A stretch of 64,000 bases of DNA. Origin: Microbacterium sp. CSI-V. GTDB taxonomy: Bacteria; Actinomycetota; Actinomycetes; Actinomycetales; Microbacteriaceae. Below, one piece after another: positions 41,293 through 53,942 of the stretch. The position numbers and the translations under genes are program-made. The DNA lies in NCBI RefSeq assembly GCF_001984105.1, contig NZ_MTQM01000008.1:1-64000 (forward strand), in the 5' to 3' direction. The notes under the pieces are model-generated. The model did no database searches, was not told the DNA's origin, and saw only the letters and a program-made list of their open reading frames with translations. Position 1 is the first letter of the stretch. Each line of letters starts with the position of its first letter.

Positions 41293-41326
41293 CGCGGGCG
41301 CTCCTCCGGGATTCCCGCGTCCGACC

Positions 41327-42886
41327 CTACCGAGACCCGCGGAATCGCACGCGATCACCGGGCCGGACCTGCGCGAGTCGATCGAGCGTCGCATCCGTCA
41401 CCACGGCGATCACGGGGTACCCGCCGGTCACGGGCCCGTCGGCGAGCAGCACGACCGGACGCCCGTGGGGCGGTATCTGCAGGGCGCCGGGCCGCATGCC
41501 CTCGCTGGGGAGTTCGTCGTGCCGCACGCGCTCGAGCGCCGGACCGTCGAGACGGATGCCGACCCGGTCGGCGTCGCGCGAGACGGTCCACGTCGCCTCG
41601 CCCAGGGTTCGCCGGGCGGCGGGCGTGAACCAGTCGGCGCGCGGACCGGGGGCGACGTCCACGTCGATCGAGGAGTCCGGCACGGACCACGGGAAGACAT
41701 CCACGACGGGGATCGGGTGCGACGCCTCGCCCGCGCGCAGCACGTCGCCGGCGCGGAGCGCGGGCGGGCCGAGCGACGCGAGCACGTCGGTCGAGCGGGA
41801 CCCGAGCGTCTCCGGTCCCGTGACCCCGCCGCGCACGGCGAGCGCGAAGCGCGCACCCCCGCGGGCGACACCGATCGACAGCTCGGCGCCGGCGGGGAGG
41901 AGCACCGGGGTGTAGGCATCCACCGCCCTTCCGTCGAGGTGGAGATCGCCGAGCGCGCCCGTGACAGCGACCCACGTGTCACGCTCGGCGACGGCGCGGA
42001 ATCCGCCGAGCACGATCTCGACGCCCGCAGCGCCCTCGGCGTTGCCGACCAGGCGGTTGGCGATGCGGAGTGCTCCGCGGTCGAGCGCGCCGGACCGTGC
42101 GACGCCGAGCGCGGCGCGTCCGGGGCGGCCGAGGTCCTGCACGGTCGCGAGAGCGCCGGGGGCGACGATGCGGAGCGCGGGGAGGCGGGAGGAGATTCCG
42201 GGATCGGAGGATGCCGCGGCGGCATCCGCCCCTCCGCTCGCCGAATCCCCTCCCGTGGCCGCCGACACGGCCGCGCGCAGGGGCACGAACCGGACGCGGG
42301 CGCCGGGGGCGAGGAGCACCGGGTCAGCGGCATCCGGATCGAAGAGCGGAGCATCGGTGGTGCCGATCAGGCGCCAGCCGCCGGGGGTCTCGCGGGGATA
42401 GGCGCCCGAGAAGCCGCCGGCGAGACCGATCGACCCGGCGGGGACGCGGGTGCGCGGTTGCGCGAGCCGCGGGACGTCGTGGGGCCAGGCGTCGCTCACC
42501 AGGTAGGCGAACCCGGGGGCGAAGCCCGTGAAGGCGACGGTCCACTCGGCGCCGGCGTGCCGCGCCACGAGGTCGGCGGGACGGATGCCGAGCAGGGCGG
42601 CCGTCTCCTCGAGGTCGGGGCCGTCGTACCGCGTCGGGATCTCGACGAGCGCGCCGGGTGCCGTGGCATCCGGAGGGGTCTGCCCGACCGAGAGGATCCA
42701 CGCCCGGACCGCGGCGGGGGCGATGCGCGCCGGGTCGAAGGCGACGAGCACGGTGCGGGCCGCCGGGACGAGGTCGTCGACACCCGCGGGCGGGCTCGCG
42801 GCGAGCGCCGCGTGGAGTCCCAGGACCCGGGCGAGATCGTCGACCTCGGCCAGGATCGCCCGCTCCCCCATCGGCCGCAGTGTCAC
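41327..42886 (-). CDS. 5-oxoprolinase subunits B and C fused
   Basis: The 519-residue protein joins a KipI/PxpB part (residues 1 to about 200, with FTGFAPGFAYLVSD and GSIGLAGGFSGAYP) to a KipA/PxpC part (about 225 to the end, with VQDLGRPGRAALGV and GALDRGALRIANRLVGN). In E. coli these are separate proteins that with PxpA convert 5-oxoproline to glutamate at the cost of ATP. The GTG start at 42886 overlaps the pxpA stop (GTGA). A Ser/Ala/Gly linker lies at about 200-225. The same domains form the carboxyltransferase part of the urea/guanidine carboxylase encoded 3 kb away. Confidence 0.9.
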   Translation of the reverse strand: MTLRPMGERAILAEVDDLARVLGLHAALAASPPAGVDDLVPAARTVLVAFDPARIAPAAVRAWILSVGQTPPDATAPGALVEIPTRYDGPDLEETAALLGIRPADLVARHAGAEWTVAFTGFAPGFAYLVSDAWPHDVPRLAQPRTRVPAGSIGLAGGFSGAYPRETPGGWRLIGTTDAPLFDPDAADPVLLAPGARVRFVPLRAAVSAATGGDSASGGADAAAASSDPGISSRLPALRIVAPGALATVQDLGRPGRAALGVARSGALDRGALRIANRLVGNAEGAAGVEIVLGGFRAVAERDTWVAVTGALGDLHLDGRAVDAYTPVLLPAGAELSIGVARGGARFALAVRGGVTGPETLGSRSTDVLASLGPPALRAGDVLRAGEASHPIPVVDVFPWSVPDSSIDVDVAPGPRADWFTPAARRTLGEATWTVSRDADRVGIRLDGPALERVRHDELPSEGMRPGALQIPPHGRPVVLLADGPVTGGYPVIAVVTDATLDRLAQVRPGDRVRFRGSR

Positions 42887-43638
42887 CACGGCGCGCGTAC
42901 CTCTATATGCGCCGCGTCCAGTGCAGCCCGCACGGCGCGGGCCATGGCGACCGCGGCGGGGGTGTCGCCGTGCAGGCACAGGGATGCGGCATCCACCGTG
43001 AGGGACGTGCCGTCGACGGCATCCACCGTCCCCTCGAGGGCCAGGCGCAGCGGGCGGTCGGCGACGCGAGCGGGGTCGGCGATGAGCGCTCCGGGCCGGT
43101 CGCGCGGCACGAGCCCGCCGCTCGCGGTGTATCCGCGGTCGAGGAACGCCTCGGGCACGAACGGGAGTCCCGCGGATGCCGCGGCCTCGACGATCGCACC
43201 CGGGAGACCGAGCACGGGCAGGGGTCGGCCGAGGCGGGCGGAGTGGTCGGCGACCGCGGCGACGACCGCGGCGGCCTGCACCGGGTCGGCGGAGACCGCG
43301 TGGTATAGGGCACCGTGGGGCTTCACGTAGCGGAGGTCGGCGCCGGCGGCCTCGAGGGCATCGAGCTGACGGGCCACACTCGCGCGCAACTCGGACGCGG
43401 GCGGGTCGCGGCGGATGCGGCCGAAGTTCGCGCGGTCCTCGTACGACGGGTGCGCGCCGATCGCGACGCCGAACCGCGCCGCGCGCTCGACCGAGGCCCG
43501 CATCGAGGCGTCGTCGCCCGCATGCCCGCCGCACGCGACGGACGCGCTGCTGATGACCGCGAACATCGCCTCGTCGTCGGCGGTCGGCATCCCGTCGCGC
43601 GTCTCTCCGAGGTCGGCGTTGAGGTCCACGCCCCTCAC
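42883..43638 (-). CDS. pxpA: 5-oxoprolinase subunit A (LamB/YcsF family)
   Basis: The product is 251 residues with the family start DLNADLGET and the motifs ACGGHAGD, GAHPSYEDRANFGR and VKPHGALYH. It carries out 5-oxoproline hydrolysis with the PxpB-PxpC fusion encoded by the overlapping next gene. Two GTG starts are possible (43638 and 43629), differing by three residues. It lies 98 bp downstream of the metallo-hydrolase gene, with an inverted repeat between, so it may form a separate unit from the guanidine-type operon. Confidence 0.9.
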   Translation of the reverse strand: MRGVDLNADLGETRDGMPTADDEAMFAVISSASVACGGHAGDDASMRASVERAARFGVAIGAHPSYEDRANFGRIRRDPPASELRASVARQLDALEAAGADLRYVKPHGALYHAVSADPVQAAAVVAAVADHSARLGRPLPVLGLPGAIVEAAASAGLPFVPEAFLDRGYTASGGLVPRDRPGALIADPARVADRPLRLALEGTVDAVDGTSLTVDAASLCLHGDTPAAVAMARAVRAALDAAHIEVRAPW

Positions 43639-43656
43639 GCTACCCACGCTTCGCGC

Positions 43657-43720
43657 GCGTGAGTCGCCAGGATTTGTCGCTTCGCCGGCCGCGGAGGCGA
43701 CAAATCTTGGCGACTCACGC
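43657..43720. repeat. Inverted repeat with GCGTGAGTCGCC arms
   Basis: Two 24-bp arms (43657-43680 and 43697-43720) match with one mismatch that would be a G-U pair in RNA. The 16-base loop is GC-rich. It fills most of the gap between two minus-strand genes. Confidence 0.75.
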
Positions 43721-43736
43721 CCCGAGCGGCGGGGGG

Positions 43737-44567
43737 TCAGCGGGAGCGGACGATCGCCGACCAGACCGGGAAAGCGGGGTCGTGGGCGGGCCAGACCTCG
43801 GAACCGGGGCGGCGATGGAGGGAGGCCAGGCGGGAGATCGCGCGATCGGCGAGCGCGGGGCCGTCGTCGCCCACCGTCGAACCGCAGCGGACCTCGCGCT
43901 CGATGTTGTCGAGCAGGTCCGCGGCGTCTCCGGCCAGGACGACGGTGCGCTCCGGCAGCTCCACGGCGAACGACTGGTGCCCCGGGGTGTGCCCCGACGT
44001 GTCGATCGCGGTGAGACCCGCGGCCAGCGGCGTATCGCCGTCGAGCAGGCCGAGCGTGAGTCCGTCGCGGTCGAGGTCGGCGCGGAAGAGGAAGTTCCCG
44101 CGGGCGTCGGTGGTCTCGTTGACGTGCTGCCACTCCCTGCGCTGCAGCAGCAGCGGCTGATCGGGAGTGAGCAGACGGGCGGCACCGGTGTGGTCGAAGT
44201 GCGAGTGCGTGAGCAGCGCCGCCGCGAGATCGTCGAGGTCGAGCCCGGCCTCGGCGATCTGGTCGACCAACGGGTCGCCGGGCGGGACGATCGGCGTGTA
44301 GTTCTCGTAGTCGAAGGATGCCGTGCGCGTCGCGCGGTCTCGGATGCGCGCCGGATCGAACCCGCCGTCGACGATCACCCACCCCTCGTCGAACACGACC
44401 GCGACCGCGGTCACCGGCTCCATGAGGAACCGGAAGCTGCTGCCGCCGTGGAGGGACACGGCCTCGGGGATCGGCTCGTACGCCACGACCATGGGGACCA
44501 GGCGGCGCGGCCGGCCGCCCAGCCGCAGCGGCGGCAGGTCGGCGTGATCGACGACCGTCGAGCTCAC
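43737..44567 (-). CDS. Metallo-beta-lactamase-fold hydrolase
   Basis: The 276-residue protein has the metal motif LTHSHFDHTGAA (HxHxDH), later ligands in DTSGHTPGHQSF and VLAGDAADL, and the His in VWPAHDP. The HxHxDH form and overall length resemble N-acyl-homoserine lactonase-like enzymes, but the substrate is open. Its GTG start overlaps the allophanate hydrolase stop (GTGA), so it is the last translationally coupled gene of the operon that begins with UAAP1. Such a gene is not a known part of guanidine or urea carboxylase pathways. Confidence 0.88.
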   Translation of the reverse strand: MSSTVVDHADLPPLRLGGRPRRLVPMVVAYEPIPEAVSLHGGSSFRFLMEPVTAVAVVFDEGWVIVDGGFDPARIRDRATRTASFDYENYTPIVPPGDPLVDQIAEAGLDLDDLAAALLTHSHFDHTGAARLLTPDQPLLLQRREWQHVNETTDARGNFLFRADLDRDGLTLGLLDGDTPLAAGLTAIDTSGHTPGHQSFAVELPERTVVLAGDAADLLDNIEREVRCGSTVGDDGPALADRAISRLASLHRRPGSEVWPAHDPAFPVWSAIVRSR

Positions 44568-46230
44568 GCCGTCGCCGCCCGGTACGCGCGCCACCCGCCG
44601 TGGGCGGTGATGTCGGTCGCGCCCTCCAGGGCGACGGCCTCGCACAGGAACCCGGCGACACTCGACCCGTCGGAGAGGACGGCGGAACCGATCCCCATGG
44701 GTGCGGGCAGATCCGCGACGAAGCGTCCGAACCCGGCGGCCGGAAGCCGCCACACCTCCCCCGCGATCGCGGCGCCGCCCTCGGCCGCGCGGGCGAGGCC
44801 CGGCTTCGGCGGAACAGTGTCGAGGGCGTGGAGCCGATACTGCGCGGCGGTCTCGACCTCGGCGACGAACGTTCCGCCCGCGGCGACGAGCTGGTGGTTC
44901 AGCGGCTGCCCGCGCAGGTGCGCGCCCACGACGAGGAGGTCGACGGACGGCGCCTGGATGCGTTCGGCGAGCTGCGCGAGCGTGCGGTCGGCGAACGGCG
45001 CACCGGTGAGCATCACCCCGAACGCGCGGCCACCCACCACCCCGGCGGGGACGGCGAGCGCGCTCCGGTCGAGCAGGTTCGCGAAGTTCGTGTACCGACC
45101 CATGCGGCTGTTGGCCCCGACCGGGTCGGCCGCGACCTCGTCGAGGGTCGGATGCCACGTGGTCGTCGGCGTGAGCAGCGCCACGGTCCCGTCGAGTCGG
45201 CGCAGCCCCTCCGCTCCGAGGCGGTCGAGACGCTCGCGGTCGCGGAAGTAGTCCGCGGCCCGCGCCTCGGCACCGGCGAGCACGATGCCGGCGACCGTCG
45301 AATCGAGGTCGGTGCCGACGAGCTCGGGGTGGGCCGCGATGAAGTCGCCGACGGCCGCGGTGCGCTCCGCGACGAACGCGCCGCCGTACAGCAGCGACGC
45401 CGCTTCGAGGAGCGGCGCGATGTCGACCTCGACGATCTCTACCCCCGAGGCGGCGAGCGCGGCGACGACGCCGGCGAAGGCTTCGGCCCAGCCGTCGGCG
45501 AGCCCCTCGAGGTGCTCGGGCGTCGGGACGGCCACGCGCGGGCGCGCGTCGAGCGGCGGCGCGGGGCGGTCCTCGCGGCCGAGCGGATCGATCCCGTCGG
45601 GGCCGGCCATGAGCTCGGCCGCGGCGCGGGCGTCGGACAGGTCGCGCGCGAACACCGTGACGCAGTCGAGCGTGCGGCACGCGGGCACGACGCCGGTGGC
45701 GGGCACGAGCCCGACCGTCGGCTTGACGCCCACGATGCCGTTGAGCGCCGCGGGCACGCGACCGGAACCGGCCGTGTCGGTGCCGAGCGCGAGGTCGACG
45801 ATCCCGAGGGCCACGGCCACGGCCGATCCCGAGCTGGAGCCGCCCGAGATGCGGGTGGGGTCCCACGCGTTGCGGACGGCGCCGAACGGACTGCGGGTGC
45901 CCACGAGTCCGGTGGCGAACTGGTCGAGGTTCGTCTTGCCGACCACCACGGCCCCGGCCGCGCGCAGGCGCGCCACCGCGGTCGCGTCGCGCTCGGGACG
46001 GTACGCGTACGCGCGGCTCCCGGCGGTGGTCGGCATCCCCTCGACGTCGATGTTGTCCTTCACCGCGACGACCGTGCCGGCGAGCGGCAGGCGCTCCCCC
46101 GCCGCGACGCCGAGATCGACCTCGGCCGCTTCGGCGAGCGCGTCGTCCTCGTCGCGGACCGTGATCCACACCTCGGGGCGGTCGACCTCGCGCATCCGGG
46201 CGTACGCGGCGCGGACCCGCTCGACGGCGC

Positions 46231-46234
<4 letters not shown>
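44564..46234 (-). CDS. atzF: Allophanate hydrolase
   Basis: The 556-residue enzyme has the amidase-signature triad: Lys in VAVKDNIDVEG, cis-Ser in the RISGGSSSGSAVA block and the nucleophilic Ser in GTDTAGSGRVPAAL. The C-terminal domain (from about 430, VVGAHLRGQPLNHQL) is specific to allophanate hydrolases and separates it from other amidases. It hydrolyses allophanate to two CO2 and two ammonia. The GTG start overlaps the carboxylase stop. It supplies the last step for the product of the carboxylase and UAAP1/2. Confidence 0.93.
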
Positions 46235-49829
<3,595 letters not shown>

Positions 49830-49833
<4 letters not shown>

Positions 49834-50510
49834 GGGCGCGTCACCACCATGCGCAGCGGCGTGCAGCTGAAGTCGTTGCACGGGTTGTTCATCTGCGGGC
49901 AGTTCGACACGATCACGAGCACGTCGCGCTCGGCGCGGAGGGCCACGCGTTTCCCGGGCGCCGACATGCCGTCGACGATGCCGAGCGACCCGTCCTCCTC
50001 GACCGGCACGTTCATGAACCAGTTGAGGTTAGAGACGAGGTCGCGGGCACCGAGGCCGTAGCGCGCCGCTTCGGCGAGGAAGTTCTCGCGGCATCCGTGT
50101 TGGTACAGGGTGTGGTGGCCGTAGCGGAGCGTGTTCGACTCCTTGGAGCAGGCGCCGCCGATGGTGTCCTGCCGGTCGACCTCGTTGCCGACCACGGTCA
50201 TGAGCGGAAGGCCGAGGTTGCTGCGCAGCACCGTGCCGGTGCGGACGTAGACGTTGCGCTGCCACGCGATGGTGTCGGCGGCGCTGTAGCGCTCGTCGGT
50301 GTCGTCGGCTGCGTAGACGAGGAAGTCGGCGGACTGGTTGCCGCCCACGTCGACGATCGTCAGGACGTCGCCGGCGCGGACGATGCCCGACCACGGTCCG
50401 CGCGGCGCGACGCGCTCATCGAGCACGACCTCGCCGGGCACGAGCGGCTCGGACCAGTCGAGGGGCACGCCGTCGGCGTGGACGGGACGTTCGGGAACGG
50501 TGGTGATCAT
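49830..50510 (-). CDS. cgdB: Urea amidolyase-associated protein UAAP2 (probable carboxyguanidine deiminase subunit)
   Basis: The 226-residue DUF1989 protein contains the conserved GGNQSADFLVY, GGACSKESN and YQHGCRENFLAE segments and a C-terminal NCPQMNNPCNDFSCTP, with several Cys and His suited to bind metal. UAAP1/UAAP2 homologues form a heteromeric carboxyguanidine deiminase that turns carboxyguanidine into allophanate and ammonia. It lies 12 bp after UAAP1 and overlaps the carboxylase gene. The gene symbol follows that assignment and rests on family knowledge. Confidence 0.88.
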
Positions 50511-50522
50511 GACGACTCCTGC

Positions 50523-51362
50523 TCAGAGCCCGGCCAGGGCGGCGTACGTGATGCTGTTGCGGTAGGCGCGTTCGCGCTCGGGGGTGAGGGAGAACACGGC
50601 ATCCCTCTCGCCGGTCGGCTCGGACGCCCACGCCGTGACCTGCAGCGGACCGACGATGTAGTCCTCGCGCGGGTCGAGCGGGTGCGGGACGTCGGCGATC
50701 AGCACGATCAACGGCAGTTCCGCGACGAGCTCGACGAACGACCCCGGACCGGCGGAACCGAGCCACTCGAGGTCGCCCTCGGGGTTCGCGCGCACACCCT
50801 GGAAGAACGAGACCGCGGGCGGCAGGTCGCGGACGGTCAGGCCGTGCTTGCTCGCGGCGAGGCGCAGCAGACCGTGACCCGACGGCGACGGACCCTCGGG
50901 CGCCGCGTCGCCGTAGCGCTGCTCGTTCCAGGCGTCCGTGGAGGTGCCGCAGAACGCGTCATGGTGGCCGGAGGTGTCGGCGGCGATCGTCGCGAGGACG
51001 CGGCCATCGCCCGAGAGCAGCGGGTGGCCCTCGCCGAGGTACGCCTGCCACGGGATCTTCTGCGTGTCCGCGACGTTGAGTCGCTCGCCGGCTTCGACGG
51101 CGTTGAAGAGGAGCACGGTCGCGCACGCGTCGCCGGTGGGATCCGTGAAGCGCAGGCGCGTGCCGCGGGCGACGCGCAGGTGCGTGTAGCCGCCCGGGGC
51201 CACCGTCTCGGCCCAGCGCAGGTCTTCCGCGGCGACCCCCTCCGGCGCGAAGGGAGCCGCAGAGGGCGGGAGATACGGCATCCATTCCGACTGTGCGGCG
51301 CGGGCGCGGGCGTCCTCACGGGCGCGCCCCACGTTGCCGAGAGCGTCGACACGACCTTCCAT
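50523..51362 (-). CDS. cgdA: Urea amidolyase-associated protein UAAP1 (probable carboxyguanidine deiminase subunit)
   Basis: The product is 279 residues of the DUF1989 family with LRFTDPTGDACATVLLFNA, ADTQKIPWQAY and GHHDAFCGTST, matching UAAP1. It is the first gene of a five-gene overlapping operon (UAAP1, UAAP2, carboxylase, allophanate hydrolase, metallo-hydrolase). Its start lies 11 bp from a palindrome shared with the SSS transporter promoter, so it is probably repressed by the divergent TetR protein. No guanidine riboswitch fits in the 86-bp gap. Confidence 0.9.
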   Translation of the reverse strand: MEGRVDALGNVGRAREDARARAAQSEWMPYLPPSAAPFAPEGVAAEDLRWAETVAPGGYTHLRVARGTRLRFTDPTGDACATVLLFNAVEAGERLNVADTQKIPWQAYLGEGHPLLSGDGRVLATIAADTSGHHDAFCGTSTDAWNEQRYGDAAPEGPSPSGHGLLRLAASKHGLTVRDLPPAVSFFQGVRANPEGDLEWLGSAGPGSFVELVAELPLIVLIADVPHPLDPREDYIVGPLQVTAWASEPTGERDAVFSLTPERERAYRNSITYAALAGL

Positions 51363-51372
51363 GTGCAGCCTC

Positions 51373-51392
51373 TTTCTGTCGCTTGACAGGTA
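51373..51392. promoter_or_regulatory. Probable TetR operator, site 1
   Basis: The sequence contains CTGTC-GCTT-GACAG (51376-51389). Read on the minus strand it is CTGTCAAGCGACAGAAA, identical at 16 of 17 positions to the site before the SSS transporter. It lies between the divergent UAAP1 and TetR genes. Confidence 0.7.
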
Positions 51393-51448
51393 TTAGAGCA
51401 GGCGTGCGTTTCGGTGGCGTTACGCGACCCCCGGGTACGGTGGAGCGC

Positions 51449-52099
51449 ATGACCGCCACCCGAACCGGACGCCCCCGCGCCTCGGGTGCGTCCCCCACCG
51501 GACTCGGCACGCGCGCCGACGTCCTGGCCGCCGCGGCCGCCCTCTTCGGCACGCGCGGGTACGCCTCGGCCAGCACCCACGCGATCGCCGAGGCCGCCGG
51601 CATCCGCCAAGCCACGCTGTACCACCACTTCGCGCGCAAGCAGGACATCCTCCTCGCGCTGCTGCTCGACACCGTCCAGCCCTCGCTCGACGTCGCCGCC
51701 GAGTTGCTCGCGCGCGAGGAGGAACCCGCCGCGCGCCTGTGGGCACTGTGCGTCGCGGACGTCACGCTCCTCGCCGAAGCCCCGCACAACACCGGCGCGC
51801 TGTACCTGCTGCCCGAGGTGTCGGACGCGGCGTTCGAGCCGTTCCGCGAACGCCGGAGCGAGCTCGAGACGACCTACCGCACGCTCGTGGCCGCGTGCGG
51901 CGTCGCTGCCGCGGCAGCCGGCGCCTCCCTCGTGCTGGCGCTGGTGGAGAGCGTCATCCTGCAGCGGAAGGGCGGGCAGACGGCGACCCTGGATGCCACG
52001 ACCATCGCCGCCGCCGCATTGCGGGTGCTCGACCTCGACGCCGCGACGCGCGAGCGCGCGGCCGCGCTGGGGCCCGGGGTGCTGTCGGCGCTCGACTGA
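51449..52099 (+). CDS. TetR-family regulator
   Basis: The 216-residue protein has a TetR N-terminal helix-turn-helix (about 20-65: VLAAAAALFGTRGYASASTHAIAEAAGIRQ split over two helices, then TLYHHFARKQDILL). The ligand domain is helical and Ala-rich. It is divergent from the UAAP1 operon and upstream of the SSS transporter, and a matching operator lies before each, so it likely represses both and itself. The inducer is presumably guanidine or a pathway intermediate; this is inference. Confidence 0.9.
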   Translation: MTATRTGRPRASGASPTGLGTRADVLAAAAALFGTRGYASASTHAIAEAAGIRQATLYHHFARKQDILLALLLDTVQPSLDVAAELLAREEEPAARLWALCVADVTLLAEAPHNTGALYLLPEVSDAAFEPFRERRSELETTYRTLVAACGVAAAAAGASLVLALVESVILQRKGGQTATLDATTIAAAALRVLDLDAATRERAAALGPGVLSALD

Positions 52100-52151
52100 G
52101 CCGCGTCCGCGCGGTGGCGCCCCGATCCCGGAGCCGCCACGTCCGCGCGAG

Positions 52152-52224
52152 CACGCATAAACGCGATTCGCGACCATAAACGCGCCGTCCACGCGTTTCT
52201 GCGCGCGAAAAGCGTTTATGCGTG
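52152..52224. repeat. Inverted repeat with CATAAACGCG arms, copy 2
   Basis: The 29-bp arms (52156-52184 and 52192-52220) and 7-base loop match the layout of the element at 32784-32848, and the left arms agree at all but a few positions. Here a further four CACG/CGTG pairs extend the stem. It lies after the TetR gene and before the transporter promoter. Confidence 0.8.
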
Positions 52225-52323
52225 AGTGGGAGCCGGGGCCCCGGATGCCGCACCCCGGCGCCGCGGGCGATTTCACGCGCCTTTTACACGGCCGAAACCA
52301 CGCGGGACCCCGGCGAGCGGATC

Positions 52324-52345
52324 GTTTCTGTCAAGCAACAGAAAC
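52324..52345. promoter_or_regulatory. Probable TetR operator, site 2
   Basis: Perfect 8-bp arms GTTTCTGT and ACAGAAAC surround a 6-base centre, 31 bp before the transporter start. The core agrees with site 1 at 16 of 17 positions. Confidence 0.75.
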
Positions 52346-52376
52346 CCGATCCGTCCCTCATCGCCGGGAGTCCGCC

Positions 52377-53891
52377 ATGATCATCTTCGGAGTCGCGCTC
52401 AGCGTCGTCCTCATCCTCGTCGTCGGCATCGTCGTTGCACGCAAGGTCGACGGCGACAGTGCGAACTACCTCGTCGCCGGGCGCCGCCTCGGCGTGCCGC
52501 TCGTCGCCGTCAGCCTCACCGCCGCCGCCGTCGACGCCAACGCGACGGTCGGGAACACCGACCTCACGTCGCAGTTCGGCTTCTGGTCGGGGGCGTCGCT
52601 CGCCATCGGCCTCGCCGTCTGCCTCCTCCTGACGGGGCTCTTCCTCGCCAAGCGCATGAACTCCATGAAGCTCTTCACGCTGGGCGACTTCTTCCGCCTG
52701 CGGTACGGACGCCCCGTGGAGCTGCTGGCATCCGTGCTCATGATCGTGTCGTTCACGTTCCTGCTCGCGGGCAACCTCGTCGCCTGCGGCTTCCTCCTCG
52801 AGCGCTTCGCCAACATCCCCTACGCGTGGGGCGTGGTGCTCGCCGTCGTCCTCGTGCTCGCGTACACGGTCGCCGGCGGCCTGTTCTCGGATGCCTACAC
52901 CGCGGCGATCCAGACCACGATCACCGTGGTGGCGGCCATCGTCCTGCTCGCCTGGGTCGCCCTCTCGTACGGGATCGTGATCCCCGAGGGCATGGGACCG
53001 CTGGACCTCCAGCAGCTCACCGACCCCGCCGCCGGAGCCCCGATCAACTGGGCGACGCTCATCTCGCTGGCCATCGGCGACATCGTCGCGATCGACTTCA
53101 TGCAGCGCATCTTCGGCGCGAAGAGCCCCACGGTCGCGCAGCGCTCGTGCTTCATCGCCGCCGGCCTCACCGCGGCCATCGGCTCGGTCTTCGCCATCGT
53201 GGCCCTGAGCGTCTCGTCGACCCTCGGGCTCTCGGTCGAGAACGGCCCGGTGCTGTACCAGCTCCTCGGCGACTACGCCCCGCCGATCATCGCGATCCTC
53301 GTCCTCTCGGGCATCGTCGCCGCGTCGTTCTCGACGGCGTCCGGCGCGATGCTGGCGACCTCGGCGATCGCCGTCCGCAACATCTTCACGGTCCGCCGCC
53401 ACACCGGCAGCGGCCCCGACCCGCTGCTGCGCTGGACGCGGATCGCCATGATCCCGTTCGTGATCGCGGGCGCCTTCCTCGCCATCCGCGTCAGCCAGAC
53501 CGGCATCCTGCTCACCCTCGCCTTCGACCTGATGCTCGCGTGCCTCGCGGCGCCGTTCGTCATCGGCGTGTTCTGGAAGCGCCCGGGCGCCGTCGCCGCC
53601 CTCGGCGCCATGGCCGTCGGATTCGTGGTCCGGATGACGCTGCTCGCCCTCACCCCGACGCTCTACGGCGTACCGAACGACATCTTCTACATTCCGAACG
53701 ACCTGATCGGCCCGGAGTTCGACGGATGGGCGACGCTCGTGTCGGCGCTCGTCGGATTCGGGACCTACGTGGTGCTGGCCTTCGTGGTACCGCGCCGGGA
53801 GCCCGAACTCGACCGCGAGATGGCCGTGCTGGCCGACCTCGCGGCCGAGCGGGAGGCGTCGGAGCGCGAGGGCGTCGAGGTCGCCGCGTGA
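52377..53891 (+). CDS. Sodium:solute symporter family (SSS) transporter
   Basis: The start is the ATG at 52377 behind GGGAG, giving 504 residues with about 13 membrane segments. The N-terminus (NYLVAGRRLGVPLVAVSLTA) and the LGDFFRLRYGR segment are typical of the SSS family. The TetR-type operator 31 bp upstream ties it to the UAAP1 operon, so it may import guanidine or a related nitrogen compound; SSS members also carry urea, proline and pantothenate. The last 40 residues are charged and cytoplasmic. Confidence 0.92.
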   Translation: MIIFGVALSVVLILVVGIVVARKVDGDSANYLVAGRRLGVPLVAVSLTAAAVDANATVGNTDLTSQFGFWSGASLAIGLAVCLLLTGLFLAKRMNSMKLFTLGDFFRLRYGRPVELLASVLMIVSFTFLLAGNLVACGFLLERFANIPYAWGVVLAVVLVLAYTVAGGLFSDAYTAAIQTTITVVAAIVLLAWVALSYGIVIPEGMGPLDLQQLTDPAAGAPINWATLISLAIGDIVAIDFMQRIFGAKSPTVAQRSCFIAAGLTAAIGSVFAIVALSVSSTLGLSVENGPVLYQLLGDYAPPIIAILVLSGIVAASFSTASGAMLATSAIAVRNIFTVRRHTGSGPDPLLRWTRIAMIPFVIAGAFLAIRVSQTGILLTLAFDLMLACLAAPFVIGVFWKRPGAVAALGAMAVGFVVRMTLLALTPTLYGVPNDIFYIPNDLIGPEFDGWATLVSALVGFGTYVVLAFVVPRREPELDREMAVLADLAAEREASEREGVEVAA

Positions 53892-53892
53892 G

Positions 53893-53922
53893 TTTGGATC
53901 CAAAGATGCACTTTTCGGATCC
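53893..53922. promoter_or_regulatory. Double GGATCC operator before the cyclase-family gene
   Basis: A perfect 12-bp palindrome TTTGGATCCAAA (53893-53904) and a second GGATCC (53917-53922) start 21 bp apart. The pair lies directly before the cyclase-family gene. The same spacing occurs at 55660-55686 and 57548-57574. Confidence 0.7.
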
Positions 53923-53942
53923 CTGGCGCTAGGGTGCTGCCC

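Noticed and set aside
41264..43330. 688-codon plus-strand frame after the orphan promoter
   Set aside because: It is antisense to pxpBC and pxpA. The product is Arg/Gly/Ala low-complexity, and it lacks a ribosome binding site.
51363..51448. Guanidine riboswitch before UAAP1
   Set aside because: The 86-bp gap is largely taken up by the operator. None of the stems or conserved ACGR-type loops of the guanidine riboswitch classes were recognised.
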